A stretch of DNA of 64,000 nucleotides from Nostoc sp. 106C (GTDB lineage Bacteria; Cyanobacteriota; Cyanobacteriia; Cyanobacteriales; Nostocaceae), in NCBI RefSeq assembly GCF_002154725.1, contig NZ_MTAW01000075.1, forward strand, positions 40,146-104,145, given 5' to 3'. The notes beneath the pieces are model-generated. The model had not been told where the DNA came from, did no database searches, and worked only from the letters and a program-made list of their open reading frames with translations. Within the stretch, counting starts at the first letter, position 1; each line of letters opens with the position of its first letter. The position numbers and the translations under genes were made by a program. Below, piece by piece: positions 8,468-16,640 of this stretch.

Positions 8468-11128
8468 GTGGAACAAAAATTTGATCGAGTAGAGCAAAAG
8501 TATCGCAACATAATAGAACAAATCCCAGGTATTATTTATATCTTGCCGATTAATAGTAGTGGTACTGCTGAAGCAGCTTATATTAGCCCACAGATACAAG
8601 AATTATTGGGCATTCCTCTTGAAGATTGGCAGCCTAGTACTTTCAATAGTTGGTCGGATTATATTCATCCAAATGATCGCGAGCGTGTTTGGCAAGCTGT
8701 AAAAGCTACAATCTCGACTGGAGAGCCTTTGAACGTCGAGTATCGCATGATTACCCATAATGGCAGAACAATTTGGGTAAGAGACCAAGCCAATCTCGTT
8801 CTCGGTGTTGATGGACAAACACAGGCACTTGAGGGTTTATTATTTGATATCAGCAATTATAAGGAGCTAGAAGAAGCGCTAAGGCAAAGTGAAGAACGCT
8901 ATCGCTCAGTCGTAACAGCGATGGCAGAAGGCATTGTTTTACAAGATCGAAATGGTGCTATCTACGCCTTTAACTTAAGCGCTGAAAAAATTTTGGGTTT
9001 ATCAGCGGAACAAATGATGGGTCGGACTTCTCTTGACCCCGATTGGCAAGCGATTCGTGAAGACGGTTCGCCCTTTTTAGGTGAGGAACACCCAGCAATT
9101 GTGACGCTGTTAACTGGTAAACCTTGCTTTGATGTGGTTATGGGAGTTTATAAACCCGATGGTAGTTTAAGCTGGATTTCAATTAACTGCCAACCTTTGT
9201 TTCAATCTGGCGAGCTTCTTCCCTATGCAGTTTTAGCTTCTTTTGTTGATATTACTGCACGTAAACAAGCAGAAGCAGCACTGCAAGAAAGCGAAGCGCG
9301 TTATCGTGCCATTGTTGAAGATCAAACGGAATTGATTACTCGAATTTTGCCAGATGGAAGTATTAGCTTTGTTAATGAAGCTTTCTGTCGATTTTTTGGA
9401 ATGAAGCGTGAAGAAATTATCGCTCAGAGCTACAAATCTGTTGTGTTTGAGGAAGATCGCAAGCGTGTCGTTAGCCTCATAAATTCTATTAACTCAGAAA
9501 ATCCCGTTGTTACTAGTGAAAATCGGGTTGTAGCTTGCCAAAAAGTGCGTTGGACACAGTGGATTAACCGAGGTATATTTGACGCTCGCGGTAACATTCT
9601 AGAAATTCAATCAGTGGGACGAGATATTACCGATGTCTACGACGAGCTTCGCTTACGCAAGGAAGTTGAAGAAGCTTTGCGCTCAAGCCAAGAATTCTTG
9701 CAAAAGGTTGCTAATACCGTACCGCAGATTTTGTATCTATTTGACCTATTACAAGGAACAAGCATTTATCTTAACCAGCGAAGTGCAACAGTTTTAGGCT
9801 ACTCTGTAGAAGAAATTTGTGGAGCCGATCCGCAGTGGTTATTAAATTGCTTTCATCCCAACGACCAATACCTGTGCTATGACGTACCAAGCCGCTTCAC
9901 CAAGCTTGGCGACAATGAAGTTCTTTCCACTGAATACCAATTCCGGCACAAAAATGGCGAGTGGCGTTGGTTAAATACACGAGAAGTTATATTTGCTAGA
10001 GATGCTAACGGTGCTCCAATGCAGATACTAGGTTCAGTGGAAGATATTAGTACTCACAAAACTGCCGAAGCTTTACTGCAACAACAGGCACAGCGCGAAC
10101 GGCTAACTACTGAACTAACTCAACAGATCCATCAATCATTGAATTTAGACGAAGTTCTAAATACGACGGTAAACAGTATTCGGCAGTGTTTGCTTTCAGA
10201 CTCCGTAGCTATTTACCAACTACAATCTGACGGTAGTGGCAATTTTGTAGCGCAGTCTGTGGGCGATCAATACCCCCAGATGTTAGAGCAGACAATGCAC
10301 CCATTTTTGCTCAAAGAATATTTCAGCCATTATGTCCAAGGCTTACCTATAGTGCTGCATGATATTCAGCAGTCGGATTTTTCAGCTGATGATGTTGAGT
10401 ATTTACAACGCTATCAGATCAAGGCTGCTATAGTAGTACCGATTTTGAATAGGGGTTATTTATGGGGTTTACTCATTGCTCACCAGTGTGCTACACCTCG
10501 TCACTGGCAAACGTTTGAAATTAATTTGTTACAACAATTGGCAAATCAGGTGGCGACTGCTATTCATCAATCGGTACTTTACCAACAGACACAAGTTGCC
10601 AATGAAGAACTACAAAGATTAGCTACTCTAGATGGCTTAACTCAAATAGCTAATCGTCGTCGATTTGATGAGTATCTCGAAGCTCAGTGGAAGCAACATC
10701 AACGAGAGCAATTGCCCTTATCTTTGATTTTGTTTGATGTCGATTTTTTTAAAACCTACAACGATACCTACGGTCATTTAGCAGGAGATGATTGTTTGCG
10801 GCAAATAGCAAATGCGCTTAAAACTGTTGTCCAGCGCCCAACCGATTTAGTTGCTCGTTACGGTGGGGAAGAATTTACTATAATCCTGCCTATTACAGAG
10901 GTGCAAGGAGCAATCCATGTCGCTCAACTTATTCGACAAGCAGTACGTAACTTGGCAATTCCTCATGCTCAGTCTAGTGTCTGTAACTATGTCACTGTAA
11001 GTCTAGGCATTGTTAGTATTGTGCCAAATCCAAAATTTTCTCCACCAGACCTGATTGATGCAGCTGACAAAGCACTTTATACAGCTAAGAAGCAAGGGCG
11101 CGATCGCTTAGTATCTTTTTGTTTGTAA
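8468..11128 (+). CDS. PAS(x4)-GAF-GGDEF diguanylate cyclase
   Basis: The 886-residue cytosolic signalling protein contains four PAS domains with PAC tails (about 10-135, 140-275, 278-395, 405-535), a phytochrome-like GAF domain (about 540-710) and a C-terminal GGDEF domain. The catalytic motif is GGEEF in VARYGGEEFTIILP. An RxxD inhibitory site (RPTD) lies five residues upstream of it, so product inhibition by c-di-GMP is expected. The reaction is 2 GTP to c-di-GMP. The GAF domain ends in the phytochrome-type LLIAHQC stretch but has YLQRYQIKAA where the bilin-binding Cys-His pair of cyanobacteriochromes would be, so I expect no covalently bound bilin. The start is a GTG; no strong Shine-Dalgarno sequence is visible. 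Confidence 0.92.
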   Translation: MEQKFDRVEQKYRNIIEQIPGIIYILPINSSGTAEAAYISPQIQELLGIPLEDWQPSTFNSWSDYIHPNDRERVWQAVKATISTGEPLNVEYRMITHNGRTIWVRDQANLVLGVDGQTQALEGLLFDISNYKELEEALRQSEERYRSVVTAMAEGIVLQDRNGAIYAFNLSAEKILGLSAEQMMGRTSLDPDWQAIREDGSPFLGEEHPAIVTLLTGKPCFDVVMGVYKPDGSLSWISINCQPLFQSGELLPYAVLASFVDITARKQAEAALQESEARYRAIVEDQTELITRILPDGSISFVNEAFCRFFGMKREEIIAQSYKSVVFEEDRKRVVSLINSINSENPVVTSENRVVACQKVRWTQWINRGIFDARGNILEIQSVGRDITDVYDELRLRKEVEEALRSSQEFLQKVANTVPQILYLFDLLQGTSIYLNQRSATVLGYSVEEICGADPQWLLNCFHPNDQYLCYDVPSRFTKLGDNEVLSTEYQFRHKNGEWRWLNTREVIFARDANGAPMQILGSVEDISTHKTAEALLQQQAQRERLTTELTQQIHQSLNLDEVLNTTVNSIRQCLLSDSVAIYQLQSDGSGNFVAQSVGDQYPQMLEQTMHPFLLKEYFSHYVQGLPIVLHDIQQSDFSADDVEYLQRYQIKAAIVVPILNRGYLWGLLIAHQCATPRHWQTFEINLLQQLANQVATAIHQSVLYQQTQVANEELQRLATLDGLTQIANRRRFDEYLEAQWKQHQREQLPLSLILFDVDFFKTYNDTYGHLAGDDCLRQIANALKTVVQRPTDLVARYGGEEFTIILPITEVQGAIHVAQLIRQAVRNLAIPHAQSSVCNYVTVSLGIVSIVPNPKFSPPDLIDAADKALYTAKKQGRDRLVSFCL

Positions 11129-11232
11129 TAGCTGGAGTTTACTCTGTGAGCACAAATTCGCATCAGCCCCAAAAGTCCGATGTTCTTATAAGCAATGATT
11201 CTAAACTTCTAGCAAACGATGCAGTTTTAGGA

Positions 11233-11382
11233 GGGAGCATCCCACTTTTTTGAACGTCATTGCGAGCGGAGCGAAGCAATCGCATGGACTCGTTCTTAGT
11301 TGAAGATTTTGTGATTGCTTCGTCGTTCCTCCTGGCAATGACAGTTATTCTCTAGTTGCAAAATAAAAACTGGGATGCACCC
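11233..11382. mobile_element. 150-bp MITE with 12-bp inverted ends and 9-bp target duplication
   Basis: The left end GGGAGCATCCCA (11233-11244) and the right end TGGGATGCACCC (11371-11382) are inverted repeats with one mismatch, extended inward by T-rich and A-rich tracts. The element is flanked on both sides by GTTTTAGGA (11224-11232 and 11383-11391), a perfect 9-bp direct repeat. A second inner inverted repeat (GTCATTGC near 11257 and GGCAATGAC near 11335) makes the whole unit self-complementary. It has no coding capacity, so it must be moved by a transposase encoded elsewhere. Confidence 0.8.
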
Positions 11383-11651
11383 GTTTTAGGAGGGGTTGAA
11401 AGAGTTAAGCAATTGCAAACACAACAAGTAATGTGCACATTTTATTTGGAGTGGAGACAGCACCGTTGAAGTGTGGGGATGCTCCAGTAGTTCTGGTACT
11501 CAAGCAAAAACTTTTCAGCCATGCTCTTAATATCTACAAACAACAAATGAGATGATTAATCTAAAAAAAGGTAAAAATAAAAATCAACTTTTTACTTTTA
11601 CCTTTTAATTGTAGATATATTAGTTAATCTAAAAGTATTGTTTATGCAATT

Positions 11652-12038
11652 CTAGAGGGGTAATCCAGGTAATCCTTGTAAATTGCGATAGGCACTAACG
11701 CAAGCAGGGCAATCACAACCAAATAAGGCTATAGCTCCATTACTCTCTGCTTCACTAAATTCTAGTTTGGCAGCATCGCTAGTTGTTGCTTGGTTTGATG
11801 CCACAACTTGTGTTGATTGAGCAGCAACAGCGTTATTATTTTTACTCCGGCGAATACAGACTAAAGGTGTGGGATAAGCACCGTGCGGAGAATGTACACA
11901 TGCACGCCCATCAGCAGTATAAATGACTTCAGTTGAACGAAGAGCTGCATGAGCAGGGTGACCCATCATCACCATAGACAGCATAGATGTAAATACTGTA
12001 GGAGTGGAGAGCAAATGCAACAGAAATTTTTTGTTCAT
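11652..12038 (-). CDS. Small secreted protein with a Cys-x-Cys-x-x-Cys tail
   Basis: Starting at the ATG at 12038, which is preceded by GAGAAAGG, the product has 128 residues: MNKKF followed by a hydrophobic stretch and a probable signal-peptidase site after GHPAHA. The mature part has CVHSPHGAYPTPLVC and, near the C-terminus, FGCDCPACVSAYRNL, giving three clustered cysteines plus two further ones. A TTG seven codons upstream is possible, but it overlaps the ribosome binding site. Function unknown; a similar acidic 'ALFGCDCP' tail is, as I remember it, shared by small exported proteins of Nostocales. The clustered cysteines suggest metal binding or disulfides. Confidence 0.65.
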   Translation of the reverse strand: MNKKFLLHLLSTPTVFTSMLSMVMMGHPAHAALRSTEVIYTADGRACVHSPHGAYPTPLVCIRRSKNNNAVAAQSTQVVASNQATTSDAAKLEFSEAESNGAIALFGCDCPACVSAYRNLQGLPGLPL

Positions 12039-12218
12039 ATCATCACTAACCTTTCTCAAGTAAGGAACACTAAACTAGTAAAGTTGTAGCATCTTTTTTA
12101 ATGAATCTTTTACGTTTTTATCCAAGACTTGTACACATGGCTGTAAAACTTAAAAGATTAAGAAGAATTTTACCAGAAGCAATTTATCAAATATATATCT
12201 GTGGAAGTATACTCTAAA

Positions 12219-12257
12219 TGACATTTATATGTCATTTATGTGTCATGAGTGACACAT
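12219..12257. promoter_or_regulatory. Two tandem perfect palindromes, candidate operator
   Basis: TGACAT-TTAT-ATGTCA (12219-12234) is followed after three bases by ATGTGTCA-TGAG-TGACACAT (12238-12257). Both are perfect inverted repeats with 4-base loops and share the TGTCA/TGACA half-site. They lie about 180 bp upstream of the small secreted Cys protein gene. The 13-mer CATTTATGTGTCA inside it recurs at 26847-26859, just upstream of the sucD-like gene. A dimeric regulator binding site is the simplest reading; no regulator can be named. Confidence 0.45.
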
Positions 12258-12441
12258 CTTGAAAAAAAGGAATTCAGGTAGAGCTATAGGCATTGGAAAA
12301 AGATAAGTTTTCATCAAATAATGGCTTCAATAGTGGAATTTCAAAGTATGAGAAGCTTATCCACCCCTAATTCCTTGCCGTTTGCAGTAAGAGTTGGAGG
12401 TGGGTTGAGTTTGATGGATAGGTAATTAGATAGACTTGATA

Positions 12442-13509
12442 TTACAGCCAAGCTCGGTCATATTGAACCGGCCAGAGTTTTTCGTGTCCTAACTGTTTAG
12501 CAGCCAAATGCGGCCAGTAAGGATTGCGAAGTAATTCACGTCCCAACAATACTATGTCAGCGCTTCCTGTACTAATAATTTGGTCGGCTTGTTCAGGAGA
12601 TGTAATTAAGCCTACAGCTCCTGTATCAATATTCGCTTCCCGGCGGATGCGTTCGGCAAACTGAGTTTGATAACCTGGTTTAAGTGGGATGTTGATGCCC
12701 GGTATAATGCCACCAGAAGAGCAGTCAATCAAATCTACACCTAAAGACTTGAGTTTGTCACTTAAAGTAACACTTTGCTCGATGTCCCAACCCTTGTCTA
12801 CCCAATCTGTAGAAGAGATACGTACAAATAATGGATGCGTTTCCGGCCAAACTTCTCGCACTCCTTGAACGACTTCCCTAAGCAACCGAGTACGGTTTTC
12901 AAAGCTACCACCATAATCATCTGTACGAGTGTTAGCAAGTGGTGAGAGAAACTGGTGCAGCAGGTAACCGTGAGCAGCATGGATTTCAATTACTTTGAAC
13001 CCAGCCTTTAAAGAACGTTTGGCAGCTTGGACAAAAGCATCAGTAACTTGTCTAATGCCTTCAACACTTAAAGCTTCTGGTATGGGAGCATCTTTGCTGA
13101 AAGCGATCGCACTACTGGACACTAATGGACGCCAACCCTCCTGAGTTTCATCTAAAAATTTTCCGCCCTTGCTCGGTTTGGCAGTGCTTGCTTTTCTACC
13201 TGCGTGAGCGAGTTGAATACCAGCAACAGCACCAAAGTTATGAATTAATTCCACAATCTGGGCTAAATTCTCAATATGTTCATCTAACCAGATTCCCAAA
13301 TCTTGGGGGCTAATGCGTCCTCGTGGCTCTACGGCTGCTGCTTCTGTTATTACTAAACCAGAACCGCCAACTGCACGAGAAACTAAATGAATTTTGTGCC
13401 AGTCATTAGCATAACCATTGGTACTCGAATATTGACACATTGGTGAAACGGCAATACGGTTGCGAAAGCTGACTTCACGAATACTGAATGGTTCAAACAG
13501 GTGTGCCAT
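12442..13509 (-). CDS. Old yellow enzyme family NADPH:flavin oxidoreductase (YqjM/NamA-like)
   Basis: The 355-residue TIM-barrel FMN enzyme opens with LFEPFSIREVSFRNRIAVSPMCQYS, where the Cys in SPMCQY is the hallmark of the YqjM/thermophilic-like OYE class. AHAGRKAS, IHAAHGYLLHQFLSPLAN and the C-terminal LGRELLRNPYWP are further family motifs. It reduces activated C=C bonds of enals, enones or nitro compounds using NAD(P)H and probably acts in detoxification of electrophiles. All expected motifs are present at full family length. It stands alone with no clear operon partner; the FAD monooxygenase gene 570 bases upstream points the same way but is not tightly linked. Confidence 0.92.
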   Translation of the reverse strand: MAHLFEPFSIREVSFRNRIAVSPMCQYSSTNGYANDWHKIHLVSRAVGGSGLVITEAAAVEPRGRISPQDLGIWLDEHIENLAQIVELIHNFGAVAGIQLAHAGRKASTAKPSKGGKFLDETQEGWRPLVSSSAIAFSKDAPIPEALSVEGIRQVTDAFVQAAKRSLKAGFKVIEIHAAHGYLLHQFLSPLANTRTDDYGGSFENRTRLLREVVQGVREVWPETHPLFVRISSTDWVDKGWDIEQSVTLSDKLKSLGVDLIDCSSGGIIPGINIPLKPGYQTQFAERIRREANIDTGAVGLITSPEQADQIISTGSADIVLLGRELLRNPYWPHLAAKQLGHEKLWPVQYDRAWL

Positions 13510-14081
13510 TGGTATTGATTCCTTCTCTTGCTAGGTAAAAGAAATTGGTGATGGACTTACGCAGTAGATTTAGATTGCTGAAACATCTGTAGACGTTTTT
13601 CTAAACATTCATTAGGTAACTAAAGCAATATCATCTGAGATGATAAATACGATCGCACTGCTACACTCCGCATTTGTAACTACCAAGAAAAGAGCTAAGT
13701 ACGCCACAGATAGAGTTAGTAATTATGTACGCCGTACTCCAACTGCTTTCGATATTTGATACTAAGCTGGAGACGCGGATTTGGTTTGAGAAATCAGCAG
13801 TGTACATCCCTAATACTAAACTCATTCAATGAGTTTCATATATTCAAAGTATGACAAAAGCTGAGAGAGCCAGACCAATAGATAGGGCAAATAAAATTGC
13901 TAAATATTGTAGAACAGCTAACCTGGCGAAGATGAAAATAAAAATTATCTAAATATTATAGGAAAATCGCAAGCGATCGCCAAATTCAAACCGCGGGGTT
14001 CTGCTATTAGTATCACAATTCATCGCTTGGAAGTAGAAGTTTTAACACTTTCTTTTTGTTGACAATATTGCTAAAGAGAAC
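13510..14081. other. Intergenic region with a solitary repeat end
   Basis: This 572-base spacer lies between two leftward genes. It holds GGACTTACGCA (13553-13563), identical to the end of the 7382 element, but no matching inverted partner, so it is a likely relic of the same repeat family. A HIP1 site lies near 13974. Otherwise I see nothing coding or structured. Confidence 0.4.
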
Positions 14082-15284
14082 TTAAACAATTAACTCTACC
14101 TGCGTTACACCTTGGCGCAACTGGATCTGCCGATGCAGCCAAGACTGCCGAACAGGTTTACGAAGCAGAAAAGCTAGCTTGCTTACTACCGATACGAGCA
14201 GTGAGCTTTTACCCAATAGTTCAGCCTGAGCCGCTTCCTGACTTTGAAGTTGCTGCACCCGAACAATCTCTGGCTCTCGTTCAGCTTGAATCTGCGGCAA
14301 CACCGCATCAATATCGATATGTCCTGCTTGAGAACGCAACAGCGGCACCAGATAATTTGCGGCAACAATCACATCCCGCAAAGCCATATTAATTCCTTGG
14401 GCGCGGATAGGTGACATGGGATGAGCAGAATCACCCAGAAGCAATAACCCGGGTACATACCAACGCGGACACCGCCCAACCACAACAGTCAACAGTACAG
14501 GTCTCTCAATGGTTTCTGCATTTTGTCGGAAATGCTCTGCTAACCAAGGAGGTGATACGGATGCCAACATTTTGGGCCAATCGACTTGCTTCCAGTCTAT
14601 AGCAGAAGCTTCCGGGAGCGACCAGCCTAATTGGAGATTACCTTCTGATCCTTGAAACACAGCAAATGCATGACTACCGTTAACAATCGAATAAAATACA
14701 TTCTCAATGTCAAAAAGTGGACTATTCGCTAATTTAAACCAAAGAATATTAAAGCTTTGAGATTGTTGTTCTAAAGATAAATTTGCTTGTTGCCGAACAA
14801 TTGAATTACGGCCATCTGCCCCAATGACTAAATCAGCAGAAATAGAGCGTTCTTCACCTAGCTTGACACCGGAAACACGTTGATTTCTCCACAACAAATC
14901 TTGTACAGGTTCGCTCTGCACAAACTCGAAATTAGGATAAGTGCTTGCTTCTTCGAGCAGCGCTTGCAGAAGGGCTGGCTGTGAAACGAGTGTAGTAGGA
15001 CAACCACCATCTTCTATTGGTTCATCAACTCGAAAAAGTGAGCGGTTGTTAATTAAAATCTCCCAGGCATCCAAAGCGCGATGGGGTATACGTGCTAAGA
15101 TAGGTAATAATCCCATTTGTTCTAGGGCATTTATTCCACTGGGCATCAACCCCTCACCGCGAAAAACTCGCCGAAAGTTACGGGATGCTTCAATCAATTT
15201 GACTTCAATACCGCGTTTCACAAGCAGGAGTGCAAGTGTTGCACCAGTGGGTCCAGCCCCAACAATTACAACCTGAGCCATCAC
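14082..15284 (-). CDS. FAD-dependent monooxygenase (PHBH/UbiH-like)
   Basis: The 400-residue class A flavoprotein hydroxylase has the dinucleotide motif VVIVGAGPTGATLALLL at its N-terminus, the conserved DG motif in ADLVIGADGRNSIVRQ, and the second FAD motif LLLLGDSAHPMSP followed by RAQGINMALRD. Enzymes of this group use FAD, NAD(P)H and oxygen to hydroxylate aromatic or isoprenoid substrates; the substrate cannot be told from sequence. It has two in-frame Met codons at the start (15284 and 15281) and full family length. No operon partner is adjacent: the next gene upstream is divergent. Confidence 0.85.
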   Translation of the reverse strand: MMAQVVIVGAGPTGATLALLLVKRGIEVKLIEASRNFRRVFRGEGLMPSGINALEQMGLLPILARIPHRALDAWEILINNRSLFRVDEPIEDGGCPTTLVSQPALLQALLEEASTYPNFEFVQSEPVQDLLWRNQRVSGVKLGEERSISADLVIGADGRNSIVRQQANLSLEQQSQSFNILWFKLANSPLFDIENVFYSIVNGSHAFAVFQGSEGNLQLGWSLPEASAIDWKQVDWPKMLASVSPPWLAEHFRQNAETIERPVLLTVVVGRCPRWYVPGLLLLGDSAHPMSPIRAQGINMALRDVIVAANYLVPLLRSQAGHIDIDAVLPQIQAEREPEIVRVQQLQSQEAAQAELLGKSSLLVSVVSKLAFLLRKPVRQSWLHRQIQLRQGVTQVELIV

Positions 15285-15678
15285 TTTTTCACTCCTGTTG
15301 AATTATCTCTAAATATCAATCTTGTTTGCGGTAACCCTAGAGAGCATTCTAACATCACCACTACTGTATTTATGTATGTCTAAGTTCCGTTAACCTTTGC
15401 TTGGTGGCAATGTCTGGGTGAGTCGTCATTAGGCAAATATTATTTCAGTTGGTTGAAACTTAATTTTATTAAAATAATAAATTGATTTATTCAACGGTTT
15501 TATCAGTAGTCTTTTATATGAAACAAGGCAACTTATCAGTTTAGGCGATCGCATTTAAATAGCAATCATTTTATAGCGGTTTTTATAGAGTTGTAATACA
15601 CTATTTTAGTCTTTGTCCTTTACACAACTATATTACATAGAACCAAGCAACTTTATGTTCTCATATAAAGAGACATTT
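15285..15678. other. Divergent intergenic region
   Basis: About 390 AT-rich bases between the leftward FAD monooxygenase and the rightward receiver gene. It must carry both promoters. One HIP1 site is near 15545. No hairpin or repeat of note was found. Confidence 0.4.
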
Positions 15679-16029
15679 ATGATTCGGAGGAAAATTCTTG
15701 TAGTTGATGATGATCCGGCAGTTCGCAACTTAATCCAGCGTTTTTTAACTAAACTGAACTATCAAGTGGAAGCTGCCGCAGATGGTGAGACAGCAAGAGC
15801 TGTATTCCAGAGCTTTCACCCAGATCTAGTGATTTTAGATGTGAGTTTACCAGATGTGAATATTCACGATCTCTGCAAAGAGATGCAAAATCAGAGAACA
15901 GTATTTGTACTTATGCTGACTACGCATTTAGCTGAAGGTAGAGGTGCTGATAGCTATCTCACCAAGCCATTTGGTTTAGGACAACTGGAAGCTAGAGTAG
16001 CAGAAGTGTTGAATGGCGAGGATGGATAA
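15679..16029 (+). CDS. Single-domain response regulator with a shortened alpha-4 region
   Basis: The 116-residue receiver domain has no output domain. Acidic pocket D10-D12, phosphoacceptor D54 (LVILDVSLPD), T81 and K96 are present. T81 and K96 are 15 residues apart instead of 22 as in the neighbouring receiver, because TTHLAEGRGADSYLTKPF lacks seven residues of the beta4-alpha4 region. The start chosen is the ATG at 15679 with AAAGAGA just upstream; ATG 15655 and a TTG at 15613 are less likely. It lies 220 bases upstream of a second receiver and a kinase and may belong to the same phosphorelay. Confidence 0.8.
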   Translation: MIRRKILVVDDDPAVRNLIQRFLTKLNYQVEAAADGETARAVFQSFHPDLVILDVSLPDVNIHDLCKEMQNQRTVFVLMLTTHLAEGRGADSYLTKPFGLGQLEARVAEVLNGEDG

Positions 16030-16250
16030 CTTCTCCTAAGGGCGATCGCATTGCTTAACAAGTTCAACTAAAGCTTTACCGAGCAATGTCTGACTGCTAC
16101 GGATCTACGTAGTATCTTGTTCAACACAGAGAGGAAATTTGCCACTAAGATACAGAAAAGGCAATATTGTTACTAAATTCTTGTCAGCAAATACGATCTG
16201 CTTTGTTGAACTCAGTGCCGAATGTAGTTTAAAATTGGGCGCTGACGATT

Positions 16251-16640
16251 GTGCAATATAAAATGCCTCACGTTTTACTCGTAGATGATGAAGCTCCTCT
16301 GCGTGAAAGCCTTACATACACACTACAAAAAGAAGGTTATAAGGTAACAACAGCTGCTGATGGGCATACTGCTATCAAACAGTTCCACAAGCAAGTACCA
16401 GATGTAATTGTGCTCGACCTGATGCTACCAGAGGTTGGTGGTATGGAAGTCTGTTGGCGAATTCGAGCATTTTCAGATGTTCCCATCATTATGCTCACGG
16501 CAAAAGACCAAGATGTTGATAAGATTTGGGGCTTAGAAGCAGGCGCAGATGACTATATCACTAAGCCATTTAAAACTAATGAACTGCTAGCTAGTATCAG
16601 AACAGTATTGCAGCGTCGTTCTGGAGAGCAGTCTTCATGA
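16251..16640 (+). CDS. Single-domain response regulator (CheY-like)
   Basis: The 129-residue receiver resembles the N-terminal half of OmpR-family regulators but has no DNA-binding domain. DDE pocket, phosphoacceptor in VIVLDLMLPEVGG, IIMLTAKDQDVD and DDYITKPFKTNE are all canonical. The start is a GTG at 16251 or, four codons later, the ATG at 16263, which gives the usual MPHVLLVDDE beginning. Its stop overlaps the start of the histidine kinase gene (ATGA), so the two are translationally coupled and very probably cognate partners. With no output domain, it should act by protein-protein contact or as a phosphate shuttle. Confidence 0.85.
   Translation: MQYKMPHVLLVDDEAPLRESLTYTLQKEGYKVTTAADGHTAIKQFHKQVPDVIVLDLMLPEVGGMEVCWRIRAFSDVPIIMLTAKDQDVDKIWGLEAGADDYITKPFKTNELLASIRTVLQRRSGEQSS

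Noticed and set aside
12219..12257. Transposon end of the Tn7-like CAST type
   Set aside because: The TGTCA words recall such ends, but there is no second end, no tns gene and no tRNA gene nearby.
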